Part shown: piece after piece, positions 1 to 6,390 of the stretch
Layout of the letters: each line of letters starts with the position of its first letter
How positions within the stretch are numbered: position 1 is the stretch's first letter
Notes under the pieces: generated by a model
The model's database searches: none
What the model was told of the DNA's origin: nothing
Seen by the model: the letters and a program-made list of their open reading frames with translations, nothing else
NCBI GenBank assembly: GCA_009787075.1
Contig: WRGS01000145.1
Location: forward strand, 1-6,940
Length of the DNA stretch: 6,940 bases
From: Paludibacter sp.
GTDB lineage: Bacteria > Bacteroidota > Bacteroidia > Bacteroidales > Paludibacteraceae
Direction of reading: 5' to 3'
Made by a program: the position numbers and the translations under genes

Positions 1-247
1 AAAATTATCATTAATACCTTCAGGTACGGTACGGGTTCCATTCCAGTCATCTACAAATTCCACTATTTTCCATTTATGGCATAGCAGATTCATAATGGAA
101 TCTTCCTGCTGGTCAGGTACAGATACATATACAGTATCTGTCTGATTTTCACACTTGCTGCAAGTTGGTTCTTGCCTGTCGCACCCGCTAAAACTCGCTA
201 TTGCAAGCATAAGCGCGGGTACTATTAAATAAATTTTTCTTTTTCAT
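1..247 (-). pseudogene. Putative lipoprotein, N-terminal part, with a one-base frameshift in the signal peptide; 3' end beyond the window
   Basis: Read on the minus strand, the ATG at 247-245 gives MKKKN... and reaches a stop after 19 codons. Removing one A from either A5 run (244-240 or 238-234) gives a perfect lipoprotein leader: MKKKIYLIV, a hydrophobic core, then ASFSGC with the lipid-modified Cys at residue 22. The frame then stays open to the window edge, about 60 more residues. The mature part starts DRQEPTCSKCEN (a linker-like, CxxC-containing stretch). It later has CHKWKIVEF, which resembles the opening strand of Bacteroidota lipocalin-like lipoproteins; that match is weak. In the lipoprotein frame there is no ATG before the core; an internal ATG nine codons before the Cys would leave too short a signal. 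It could be a decayed gene, a slippage-switched gene, or an intact gene with a sequencing error. A promoter at 561-590 may serve it through a leader of about 300 nt. Confidence 0.6.
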
Positions 248-331
248 TTTTGTAATTTTTTTTTAATTATTATTAATTATTACCTATTAAAAACACAGAT
301 TAGCAAAAAATATGTTTTTATAAATCAACTT

Positions 332-508
332 TCAAGAAATAACAAAGCGCGGAAGCGGCAGGTCGCCTTCTTCAAATAACAAAGAAGTAGTTGCGTATAT
401 AAGGCGGGGAAGTAGTTGGAGGGAAATATCTGTTTCTCTGAAAATAATGCAGCAGATTGGTAAATAAAGTGTTGCAAAAAGTAATATTTCAAAAAATATC
501 ATTATCAT
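332..508 (-). CDS. Doubtful 58-residue ORF in the leader upstream of the lipoprotein gene
   Basis: The ATG at 508-506 opens a 58-codon frame ending in TGA at 334-332. It begins MIMIFFEILLFATLYLPICC, a plausible membrane-spanning segment, and ends with a more polar tail (FEEGDLPLPRFVIS). It lies in the same direction as the lipoprotein gene, about 45 nt downstream of the predicted transcription start, so it would be transcribed. I recognise no family. The tail is encoded by a GC-richer patch with short repeats, so the ORF may just be a reading frame through a repeat-like element. There is no ribosome-binding signal beyond AT-richness. Confidence 0.22.
   Translation of the reverse strand: MIMIFFEILLFATLYLPICCIIFRETDISLQLLPRLIYATTSLLFEEGDLPLPRFVIS
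337..418. repeat. GC-richer patch with two pairs of short direct repeats
   Basis: AAATAACAAAG occurs at 337-347 and 374-384, and both copies are preceded by TTCAA-like bases. GAAGTAGTTG occurs at 384-393 and 409-418. The patch between them (about 345-420) is clearly richer in G+C than the surrounding DNA. No clear hairpin or terminal inverted repeat was found. It may be a remnant of a dispersed intergenic element, but the window has no second copy. Confidence 0.35.
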
Positions 509-560
509 AATAATAAATCTGCAATAGAATTAGAATTATTATTATCTTAAAATTTTAGTA

Positions 561-590
561 CAAAGATAAAAGAATTATTTAAAAAACAAA
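561..590 (-). promoter_or_regulatory. Bacteroidota-type promoter for the lipoprotein gene
   Basis: On the minus strand the -7 element TATCTTTG (568-561) fits TAnnTTTG exactly. A TTTG at 590-587 lies 18 bp upstream; another TTTG at 594-591 would give a 22 bp spacer. Transcription would start near 554, leaving a leader of about 300 nt before the lipoprotein ATG and covering the 58-codon ORF. Confidence 0.5.
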
Positions 591-755
591 CAAAAAAATG
601 ATGATTTTTTGTAAAATTTTTCTGTTTATATTAATTTGTAAATTTATCAGGCATAAATATCAGAATTTTAAACCTTTTTTGTTTTTTAGTATTACAAATG
701 CGATGCTCGACTTGCAGTTAAATTTTTTGTGCTTTTAATACAACCTTCGTTTTTG

Positions 756-1439
756 TCAATAAACAGGAATTTTAATTTTAAAACTTTTCTTTAAAAATTC
801 AACCGTATTTTTCTGATTTATTTCATTATAAATAAAAATTTCGGTTTGTTCAAAGTTCAATGAAAGTTGCTCAAAAATTGCTGTCAAAAAATACAAAACA
901 TCTTCTTTTGTGTTAAATTTGAAGGAATTATAAAAATTAAGCTGATTATTTTTAAAAACCAAAACATCAAATGTATTTTCGGCAAAAAAAATCTGAACAA
1001 AATTTTCGTTTGTATTTTGTTTATTTTCAATAATTGGAGTTAAATGTAAAAGTATTTTTGCATCGTCAAAAATGCGTGAAAGCGCCTTAACAAGCGTTTG
1101 CGGAGCAACAAACACAGCAACAATTTCTTTTTCTTTAATAATATTGCTGCAAAGCACAGAATTTTCCGTTTTTTTCTCAAAATTAAGAAAATAATGCGCA
1201 TCTTCAGGCACAAACATCGCAAGCGGCACAAAAACAAAATGCGCTGACTGGCAAATAATCTGTAATTTTGCGGTGTTTTGCTGAATTTCTGTGGCTTTGG
1301 CAAGTACGCGCACAAAATCATCTTCTGCCGCGTGCCACAAATCCAGCGTCCACCGATGTTGCAAAACCACTCCGCCAAATTCACTGTGCATATAAAGCAC
1401 ACATTCGGCAGGACGAAAAACCAGACAGGCATTATCCAT
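756..1439 (-). CDS. DUF3822 family protein
   Basis: This 227-residue cytoplasmic protein has no signal peptide or membrane segment. I recognise it as DUF3822 from its overall pattern. The N-terminal strands are followed by FVFVPLAMFVPEDA near residues 69-82, then NIIKEKEIVAVFVAP near 100-114. Then comes the hallmark DVLVFKNNQLNFYNSFKF, followed by a helix ending in QLSLNFEQTEIFIY near 158-205. The family is expected to have an actin-like fold, and its role is unknown to me. Members I recall are about 250-280 residues and end with 20 or so more residues, so this copy is slightly short at the C-terminus. The +1 frame stays open about 24 codons past the TGA, but that extension does not look like the family's usual end. 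In other Bacteroidota I recall this gene beside rsmD, which is absent here. The 5' third is noticeably richer in G+C than the 3' part. Confidence 0.75.
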   Translation of the reverse strand: MDNACLVFRPAECVLYMHSEFGGVVLQHRWTLDLWHAAEDDFVRVLAKATEIQQNTAKLQIICQSAHFVFVPLAMFVPEDAHYFLNFEKKTENSVLCSNIIKEKEIVAVFVAPQTLVKALSRIFDDAKILLHLTPIIENKQNTNENFVQIFFAENTFDVLVFKNNQLNFYNSFKFNTKEDVLYFLTAIFEQLSLNFEQTEIFIYNEINQKNTVEFLKKSFKIKIPVY

Positions 1440-1465
1440 ATTATTTAGAAATCATAAATTTTGCA

Positions 1466-1496
1466 CAAAAATAATATTTTTATCTTTTGCGGCAAA
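1466..1496 (-). promoter_or_regulatory. Bacteroidota-type promoter for the DUF3822 gene
   Basis: On the minus strand TTTG (1496-1493) and TATTTTTG (1473-1466) are separated by exactly 19 bp. Both match the TTTG / TAnnTTTG promoter of Bacteroidota. The -7 element ends 26 bp before the ATG at 1439, giving a short leader. This is the best promoter in the window. Confidence 0.65.
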
Positions 1497-1533
1497 ATGA
1501 TTGTTTATTAATAAAAATATTTCTAATTTTGTC

Positions 1534-1541
1534 AAAAAATT
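1534..1541 (+). promoter_or_regulatory. Possible -7 element for the thiolase gene
   Basis: TAATTTTG matches TAnnTTTG and ends 35 bp before the thiolase ATG. No TTTG lies 18-22 bp upstream (that stretch reads A/T only), so the promoter is half-supported. The divergent DUF3822 promoter lies in the same 137 bp intergenic region. Confidence 0.35.
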
Positions 1542-1576
1542 CAAATTATCATTCCTTAAATTAATATATTTTAATA

Positions 1577-2779
1577 ATGAAAAAAGTTTATATTATTGCC
1601 GCCAAACGAACGGCTATTGGCAAGTTTCTCGGCACAACAAGCGGCGTTTCGGCGGTGGAGTTGGCAAGCGCAGTTATCAAAGATATCTTTAAGCAAACAC
1701 AAATTGACCCTGCTTTGATTGATGAAGTGATTGTCGGCGGTGTGCTGGTTGCAGGGCAGGGGCAAGGCGTGGCGCGTCAGGCGGCTATTGCAGGCGGCGT
1801 ACCTGTGGAAGTACCCGCGTGCGGAGTGCAAATGGTGTGCGGAAGTGGAATGAAAACCATTCTTAACGGCTTGAACAGCATTCGTGCAGGCGAGGCGGAA
1901 CTGATTTTGGCAGGTGGAACAGAGTCAATGTCGGAAGCGGTATATCTTTTGCCTGCCGCTGTGCGCAACGGCGTAAAAATGAACGACTTTAAAATAATCG
2001 ACCATATGGTTTACGATGGGCTGACAGATGCGTTTTCAAATCAGCACATGGGAATTACCGCAGAAAATATTGCAGAACGTTACGGGATTTCACGCGAAGA
2101 ACAGGACGAATTTGCTTTCAAATCGCAACAAAAAGCGATAACGGCTATTGACGGCGGTAAATTCAAAGACGAAATTGTTCCGCTGACAATTCAAACCAAA
2201 AAAGAAACTATAATTTTTGATACTGATGAATTTCCAAACAGAGCAACAAATTTGGAAAAACTTGCCAAACTGCGTCCCGCGTTCAAAAAGGACGGTACAG
2301 TTACCGCAGGCAACGCATCGGGGATAAACGATGGAGCGAGTTTTGTTCTGCTGGCTTCCGAAGATATGGTCAAAAAGTTGAATATAAAACCTATGGCAGA
2401 AATTATATCAGTTGGGCAGGGAGGCGTAGAACCAGATGTTATGGGTTTAGGACCCGTTCCTGCAATAACGCAGGCACTTAAAAAAGCCGAAATGAAACTG
2501 AGCGATGTTGAGGTTTTTGAACTCAACGAGGCTTTTGCAGCGCAGGCGCTTGGCGTTATGCGCGAACTTGCTAAAAATCACAATGTTACTTCTCAATGGC
2601 TTGACGAACGCACAAATATTAATGGTGGGGCAATAGCCTTGGGTCATCCGATTGGCGCATCAGGCAATCGTATTGTAGTTTCGCTGATTTACGAAATGCT
2701 GCACACCGACAAGCATACAGGGCTTGCTTCGCTTTGCATTGGCGGCGGAATGGGAACAGCGATTATTTTGAAAAAATAA
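1577..2779 (+). CDS. Acetyl-CoA acetyltransferase (biosynthetic-type thiolase)
   Basis: The 400-residue cytoplasmic thiolase condenses two acetyl-CoA to acetoacetyl-CoA, or runs in reverse. It is complete and close to the usual 390-395 residues. All catalytic parts are present: the acyl-accepting Cys88 in MVCGSG, NEAF at 317-320, His357 in GAIALGHPIGASG, and the second Cys387 in SLCIGGGMG. The HMG at 157-159 matches the position where short-chain, acetoacetyl-CoA-specific enzymes carry Met. The N-terminus (VYIIAAKRTAIGKFLG) is typical, which supports the ATG at 1577. The extra length sits mainly between NEAF and the active-site His (about ten residues). No beta-hydroxyacyl-CoA dehydrogenase, crotonase, thiolase-linked CoA transferase or butyrate genes are nearby. 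Its pathway, such as butyrate or acetoacetate metabolism or fatty-acid use, therefore cannot be fixed. It may be named atoB, thlA or phaA-like, and the sequence does not choose between them. Confidence 0.93.
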   Translation: MKKVYIIAAKRTAIGKFLGTTSGVSAVELASAVIKDIFKQTQIDPALIDEVIVGGVLVAGQGQGVARQAAIAGGVPVEVPACGVQMVCGSGMKTILNGLNSIRAGEAELILAGGTESMSEAVYLLPAAVRNGVKMNDFKIIDHMVYDGLTDAFSNQHMGITAENIAERYGISREEQDEFAFKSQQKAITAIDGGKFKDEIVPLTIQTKKETIIFDTDEFPNRATNLEKLAKLRPAFKKDGTVTAGNASGINDGASFVLLASEDMVKKLNIKPMAEIISVGQGGVEPDVMGLGPVPAITQALKKAEMKLSDVEVFELNEAFAAQALGVMRELAKNHNVTSQWLDERTNINGGAIALGHPIGASGNRIVVSLIYEMLHTDKHTGLASLCIGGGMGTAIILKK

Positions 2780-2842
2780 AAATATTTGCTCTTTAAATGG
2801 TACGATTATGAAAACAAAAGATTATTGATAAACAGATTATCA

Positions 2843-2850
2843 TAATTTTG
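2843..2850 (+). promoter_or_regulatory. Possible -7 element for the secreted-protein gene
   Basis: TAATTTTG fits TAnnTTTG and lies 18 bp before the ATG at 2869. No TTTG is present 18-22 bp upstream. A small inverted repeat (TGATAA at 2826-2831, TTATCA at 2837-2842) sits immediately upstream where the -33 element would be; it is too weak to call a terminator or operator. Confidence 0.3.
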
Positions 2851-2868
2851 AAAAAAAAATAAATAATA

Positions 2869-3415
2869 ATGAAAAAAGTAATCATTATTTGTACCGTTGC
2901 AATAATGGCAGGCAGTTGTAATTTTGCATTTTCTCAAAAAAAAAAAAATCAATATTTTGTTTTCTTTGGAAGACAGTATAATAGAAACGTACGTTGATTC
3001 TATTTTTTATTATGATGAAAATGACACATCTGTTACCACACAAAGAGAGTATTATGTTGATACATTGTTCTTTGAAAATAGTGAAAATTTTAAACTTTGT
3101 TTATGGAAAGATACGATTTTCTTTAATAATAAAGTTATTTATCACTTCAATTTAAAAAAAGTGTCATTTTTACATTTTGACCAAATTGCTTATTTTGATT
3201 ATAAAAAGAAAAAATATCTGTACTTATATCCGCGATATTTTGAAATATTAGGACCGTATATGTGGTATGAATTAGGAATTTTGATAATATTTGATAAAGG
3301 CAAATTTGTTGTAAAAGAAAATTATGATTATTTTAATAAAAGCGAGTTTGATTATATGATTTTCAAGTTTAAGAAATCATACTTATCAAAATTTAAAATC
3401 AAACCTTTAACTTAA
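2869..3415 (+). pseudogene. Unrecognised exported protein, split from its signal peptide by an A13 tract
   Basis: The ATG at 2869 starts a signal peptide: MKKVIIICTVAIMAGSC, then NFAFSQ. It could be a lipoprotein (AGSC) or be cleaved by signal peptidase I near AFSQ. The frame then enters thirteen As (2936-2948) and stops 19 codons past the run. The +1 frame continues as a 160-residue body to TAA at 3413-3415. Deleting one A joins the two into a 181-residue protein. An in-frame ATG at 2924 would make 163 residues (MHFLKKKK...) but would have no export signal, so 2869 is the likelier original start. The body is rich in Tyr, Phe, Lys and Asp (for example FYYDEN, KKKKYLYLYPRYFE) and has no further membrane segment. 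I recognise no family. It is more AT-rich than its neighbours. It lies 89 bp after the thiolase and 90 bp before the next gene, probably as its own unit. Confidence 0.6.
2936..2948 (+). repeat. A13 homopolymer at the junction of signal peptide and mature protein
   Basis: There are thirteen consecutive As between TTCTC and TCAAT. In the signal-peptide frame a tract of 12 or 15 would connect to the downstream body; 13 puts it out of frame. Tracts of this length are known to promote replication slippage and RNA polymerase slippage, and they are also error-prone in sequencing. Confidence 0.85.
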
Positions 3416-3423
3416 ATGCAAAT

Positions 3424-3480
3424 TATGAATCCAAGAGTAGCAAATTGTATTGTTTCACCACGTTTGCAATGACGAAAAAC
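3424..3480. repeat. Degenerate copy of a dispersed intergenic half-palindrome
   Basis: The stretch 3446-3474 reads, on the complement, CGTCATTGCAAACGTGGTG followed by AAACAATACA. From memory this resembles a repeat common between genes in many Bacteroidota and other bacteria, with a core like CGTCATTGCGAACGAAGTG then AAGCAATC. Flanking bases (ATCCAAGAGTAGC, from 3429) also resemble the repeat's centre. The second arm is not recognisable, so this looks like a decayed half-copy. It fills most of the gap between the secreted-protein gene and the next gene. Confidence 0.45.
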
Positions 3481-3505
3481 AGGATTTTTAATTAGAAAAA
3501 TTAAA

Positions 3506-4561
3506 ATGAAAAAATTTGTTCTGATACTTTTCTTAATATTTATTCCAAAGGCGGCACAAATGCAAAATTATGAGCGCGAACAGTTTAGAATTGTAAGTTA
3601 CAATGTAGAAAATTATTTTGATACAGTAAATGATTCTGCAACTATGGACGAGGAATTTTTGCCCGATGGAGTACGTCATTGGAACTTTTCGCGTTATAAA
3701 ACCAAGCAAGTGCGCATAGGAAAAGTACTTGCAGCAATTGGAGGTTGGTCGCCGCCGCCAATTGTTGGTTTGTGTGAGATAGAAAGTAAAAAAGCGCTTG
3801 TCGATTTAATTCATAATTCGGGTTTGCATGCGTTTAATTATCAGTTTGTTCATTACGATTCGCCTGATATTCGCGGAGTAGATGTGGCATTGCTCTATCG
3901 TCCGAAGCAGTTTAAGATTACTTACAGCAAACCGATTACAATTAATTTCCCTTTTGCGCCCGAAGTAAAGACGCGCGACGTGTTGATGGTTTCAGGTAAA
4001 GTACCAACAGGCGATATTTTGCATATTTTTGTATGCCATTTGCCTTCGCGCCTCGAAGGCGAGTTGGAATCGGAAAATCGCCGAGTTTTTATTGCACAAA
4101 TCATTAGACATCAGGTAGATAGTTTAATTTATGTTTATAAAAATCCTAATATAATTATTATGGGTGATTTTAATGATTATCCTGATAATAAAAGTATTAC
4201 ACAGGCGTTGCGTGCTGAACTGCCTGAGTCAAAACCGCAAGCTGACAAACTTTACAACCTTGCCCTGCCGCTGCATCTTGCAGGTAAAGGCACATACAAA
4301 CACGCAGGACAATGGGGAATGCTCGACCAATTTATTGTTTCGGGCAATTTGCTTAATATTGAAAACCACTTTTACACTCAACAGTCAGATGCACACGTTT
4401 TTAACGCCATTTTTTTGCTCGAAAAAGATGAAGCAGATATTGGAGAAAAGCCATTTCGCACATATAATGGTTTTATTTATCACAATGGCTACAGCGACCA
4501 TTTGCCGCTTTATGTCGATTTTTGGATAAAGCAGGAAAAAGCAACGGAAGAAGAAGAATAA
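3506..4561 (+). CDS. Exported endonuclease/exonuclease/phosphatase-family protein
   Basis: This 351-residue protein has an N-terminal signal peptide (MKKFVLILFLIFIPKAAQ) and is probably periplasmic or secreted. The DNase I-like fold is shown by the ordered motifs: FRIVSYNVENYFD at 27-39 (Asn33/Asn36), the metal-binding Glu in GLCEIE at 88-93, and RGVDVALLYRP at 123-133. Further on are FVCHLPSR with His178, IMGDFND at 218-224 (Asp221, Asn223), LDQF at 273-276, and YSDHLPLYVDF at 329-339 with the catalytic Asp331-His332 pair. All expected active-site positions are present, so it is likely an active metal-dependent phosphodiesterase or phosphatase. Whether the substrate is DNA, RNA, a sugar phosphate or a lipid cannot be told. 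Bacteroidota commonly carry such exported members. The C-terminus is acidic (ATEEEE). No promoter with a proper -7 was seen upstream; the 90 bp gap holds a repeat remnant. No terminator hairpin follows. Confidence 0.85.
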   Translation: MKKFVLILFLIFIPKAAQMQNYEREQFRIVSYNVENYFDTVNDSATMDEEFLPDGVRHWNFSRYKTKQVRIGKVLAAIGGWSPPPIVGLCEIESKKALVDLIHNSGLHAFNYQFVHYDSPDIRGVDVALLYRPKQFKITYSKPITINFPFAPEVKTRDVLMVSGKVPTGDILHIFVCHLPSRLEGELESENRRVFIAQIIRHQVDSLIYVYKNPNIIIMGDFNDYPDNKSITQALRAELPESKPQADKLYNLALPLHLAGKGTYKHAGQWGMLDQFIVSGNLLNIENHFYTQQSDAHVFNAIFLLEKDEADIGEKPFRTYNGFIYHNGYSDHLPLYVDFWIKQEKATEEEE

Positions 4562-4578
4562 TCTATGTACAAAAATAC

Positions 4579-4609
4579 TTTTAAGACATGATTAAAAATA
4601 CTACTTTTG
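4579..4609 (+). promoter_or_regulatory. Bacteroidota-type promoter for the nitroreductase gene
   Basis: TACTTTTG at 4602-4609 matches TAnnTTTG exactly. TTTT at 4579-4582, 19 bp upstream, matches the TTTG element at three of four bases. The ATG follows 21 bp after the -7 element, so the leader would be about 15 nt. Confidence 0.5.
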
Positions 4610-4630
4610 CATAAATAATTAAAAATTAAT

Positions 4631-5164
4631 ATGGAATTTAAAGAACTTATAAAAATCCGCCAAAGCGACCGTGTGTATCATAATAAGGCGGTTGAGAAAG
4701 AAAAACTTGAAATGGTTTTGGAGGCGGGGCGTTTGTCGCCTTCGGCAAATAACGCGCAAAGTTGGACTTTTGTAGCGGTTGATGATGCGGCGCAGAGAAA
4801 TCGCATTGCCGATTGTGCATACCGAATGGGCGGCGCCTTTGTGCAGCAAGCGCCTGTTGTAATTGCGTTGGTGGCGGAAAAGCCGCTTTTTATGGCGCGG
4901 TTTGGAGCGGCGTTGAGAAAAATTGATTTCACTTCGCTTGATATGGGCATTGCAGCGGCGCATATTTGCCTGCAAGCCGCCGACATCGGCTTGGGAACTT
5001 GTATGCTCGAAAGTTTTGACGAAAAAAAGGTAAAGTCTATTTTAAAAATTCCTGAAAATCGCCGAATTGCATTGCTTATTACGCTTGGATATAGCGCTGA
5101 CACTCAACGGGAAAAACGCCGCAAAGCATTTAATCAAGTTGTGAAATGGAATAAATATGAATGA
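4631..5164 (+). CDS. Nitroreductase-family flavoprotein
   Basis: The 177-residue cytoplasmic protein should bind FMN and use NAD(P)H to reduce nitro compounds, quinones or another electron acceptor; the natural substrate is unknown. The family is shown by the N-terminal RQSDRVY (residues 10-16, Arg10, Ser12 and Arg14 as phosphate-binding candidates) and by LSPSANNAQSWTFVAV at 35-50, the first FMN-contact loop. The middle has AAHICLQAADIGLGTCML (109-126), the second loop region, and ALLITLGYSAD (147-157) comes near the end. The length fits the short nitroreductase group (170-200 residues) that acts as homodimers. It has its own promoter, so it is probably a single-gene unit. It converges on hydF with only 26 bp between the stop codons and no visible terminator hairpin. 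Confidence 0.88.
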   Translation: MEFKELIKIRQSDRVYHNKAVEKEKLEMVLEAGRLSPSANNAQSWTFVAVDDAAQRNRIADCAYRMGGAFVQQAPVVIALVAEKPLFMARFGAALRKIDFTSLDMGIAAAHICLQAADIGLGTCMLESFDEKKVKSILKIPENRRIALLITLGYSADTQREKRRKAFNQVVKWNKYE

Positions 5165-5190
5165 TTTTTTTGAAAATTTGATATTAAACT

Positions 5191-6384
5191 TTAAACAAAT
5201 AATTCCACGCTTCGTTTCCAACTGCCTTTAATATAAGCGATTGCCATGCCATAATTAGTAACAGGAACATTGGCATCAATGGCTGTTTGTATTCGGTTAA
5301 GAAGTTGCTTGCGGGTAATCATGCAGCCGCCGCATTGAAAAACCAAAGCATATTCGCCAACAGGGCGCGGCGGGTCGGTCAGTCCTGCAATTATATCAAA
5401 TTCAAAACGCCGACTTGTATATTCCTGCAGCCAGCGAGGAATTTTTACGCGCCCGATGTCGTCGCAGGTGCTGTGATGCGTACAACTTTCCATAATTAAA
5501 ATTCGGTCGCCGTCGCGGAGTTTGTCAATATGCGGAGTGCCTTTCAGATATGCTTCAAAATTTCCTTTTTGTCGGGCTAACAATATACTGAAACTTGTAA
5601 GCGGAATTTCAGGCGCAATAAGTTTATCAATTTTGCCAAAAAGTTGGCTGTCGGTGATAACCAAAGACGGAACAATACTTGTAAGCGACATAAAATCGGA
5701 TACTTCCGTTTCTTTTAAAATAATCGCAATACAATTATAATCCAACGCTTCGCGTATTGCCTGTACCTGCGGCAAAATCATACGTCCGGCAGGCGCTTCT
5801 GAATCGATAGGAGTAATTAGCAGAACCATATCGCCTGCTTTTATCTTATCGCCAAACAACGGCGGAAGTTTATTGAAATTATCAGGCACGTTTTTGCGCA
5901 ACAACTCAATCAAAGTTTCCAATCCTGCACCTGTTTTAGCAGAAAAATCAAGTAAATCAACGTTATAATTATTGACCAACTCGTCAGAAACAGATTTATC
6001 CATCGACTGTTCGTCCGATTTATTATGCAAAAGAATAAACGGAATTTGCAATTGCTGCAACTGCTTTGCCAACTGTTTTTCTTCTTCTGAAAAATCATTA
6101 TTACAAAAAACAATAACAGCCATATCTACCTGTCGGATTGTTTGTCGGGTTTTGTCCGCGCGTTTATTCCCCAAATCGCCCGCATCGTCAATGCCTGCGG
6201 TATCAATAAGCACAATTGCGCCAAGTTCGGGTATTTCAACAGATTTTTTCACAGGGTCGGTAGTAGTGCCTGCAATTTCGGACACGATAGACAAATTTTG
6301 CCCTGTCAAACAGTTTATTACCGAACTTTTACCTGTATTGCGCCTTCCGAACAGCCCGATATGTAAGCGTGAAGTATTGGTCAT
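5191..6384 (-). CDS. hydF: [FeFe]-hydrogenase maturation GTPase HydF
   Basis: HydF is the cytoplasmic scaffold on which HydE and HydG build the 2Fe subcluster of [FeFe]-hydrogenase before its transfer to the enzyme. The 397-residue length is normal. The GTPase domain has the P-loop GRRNTGKSS (13-21), G2 in AGTTTDPV (38-45), G3 DTAG (61-64), G4 NKSD (121-124) and G5 SAK (148-150). A middle dimerisation domain follows, and then the iron-sulfur domain with ESCTHHSTCDDIGRVKIP (299-316) and QCGGCM (350-355). The cluster-binding Cys301, Cys351 and Cys354 are all present, as is His303. The residue before CGGC is Gln350 where many HydF proteins have His. No hydE, hydG or hydrogenase gene is in the window. 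The start lies only 6 bp after the stop of the upstream gene, so the two are probably co-transcribed, with no separate hydF promoter visible. Confidence 0.96.
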   Translation of the reverse strand: MTNTSRLHIGLFGRRNTGKSSVINCLTGQNLSIVSEIAGTTTDPVKKSVEIPELGAIVLIDTAGIDDAGDLGNKRADKTRQTIRQVDMAVIVFCNNDFSEEEKQLAKQLQQLQIPFILLHNKSDEQSMDKSVSDELVNNYNVDLLDFSAKTGAGLETLIELLRKNVPDNFNKLPPLFGDKIKAGDMVLLITPIDSEAPAGRMILPQVQAIREALDYNCIAIILKETEVSDFMSLTSIVPSLVITDSQLFGKIDKLIAPEIPLTSFSILLARQKGNFEAYLKGTPHIDKLRDGDRILIMESCTHHSTCDDIGRVKIPRWLQEYTSRRFEFDIIAGLTDPPRPVGEYALVFQCGGCMITRKQLLNRIQTAIDANVPVTNYGMAIAYIKGSWKRSVELFV

Positions 6385-6390
6385 TATTTT

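Larger units (their letters stand above)
248..755. other. Intergenic region of about 500 bp, mostly AT-rich
   Basis: The stretch lies between two minus-strand genes. It contains a good minus-strand promoter (561-590), a doubtful short ORF (332-508) and a GC-richer patch with short direct repeats (337-418). A T-rich run upstream of the lipoprotein start (about 251-263) gives the A-rich sequence usual before Bacteroidota start codons. No RNA gene, transposase fragment or convincing terminator hairpin for the DUF3822 gene was found. Confidence 0.6.

Noticed and set aside
598..738. A 46-codon plus-strand ORF starting MMIFCKIFLFILICKF
   Set aside because: It lies in very AT-rich DNA where hydrophobic Phe/Ile/Lys runs arise by chance, overlaps no convincing promoter, and its end reads through a repeat-like stretch. 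No family was recognised.
689..741. GTATTA (689-694) and TAATAC (736-741) as arms of a terminator for the DUF3822 gene, with a repeat-like stretch ATTACAAATGCGATGCTCG inside
   Set aside because: The six-base AT stem has a loop of about 40 bases and no T-tract, and the inner stretch forms no good palindrome. It may be a decayed dispersed repeat, but I have only a vague memory of similar sequences.
1040..1432. A 130-codon minus-strand ORF within the DUF3822 gene
   Set aside because: It is an out-of-frame shadow of a recognisable gene and has a composition typical of such shadows.
1501..1692. A 63-codon plus-strand ORF overlapping the thiolase start
   Set aside because: It runs out of frame into the well-conserved N-terminus of the thiolase, so it is a shadow.
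2826..2842. Operator or terminator at the TGATAA/TTATCA inverted repeat
   Set aside because: The stem is six AT-rich pairs and is likely to occur by chance in DNA this AT-rich.
5165..5190. Bidirectional terminator between the nitroreductase and hydF stops
   Set aside because: The 26 bp are AT-only in character and form no stable hairpin that I can see.
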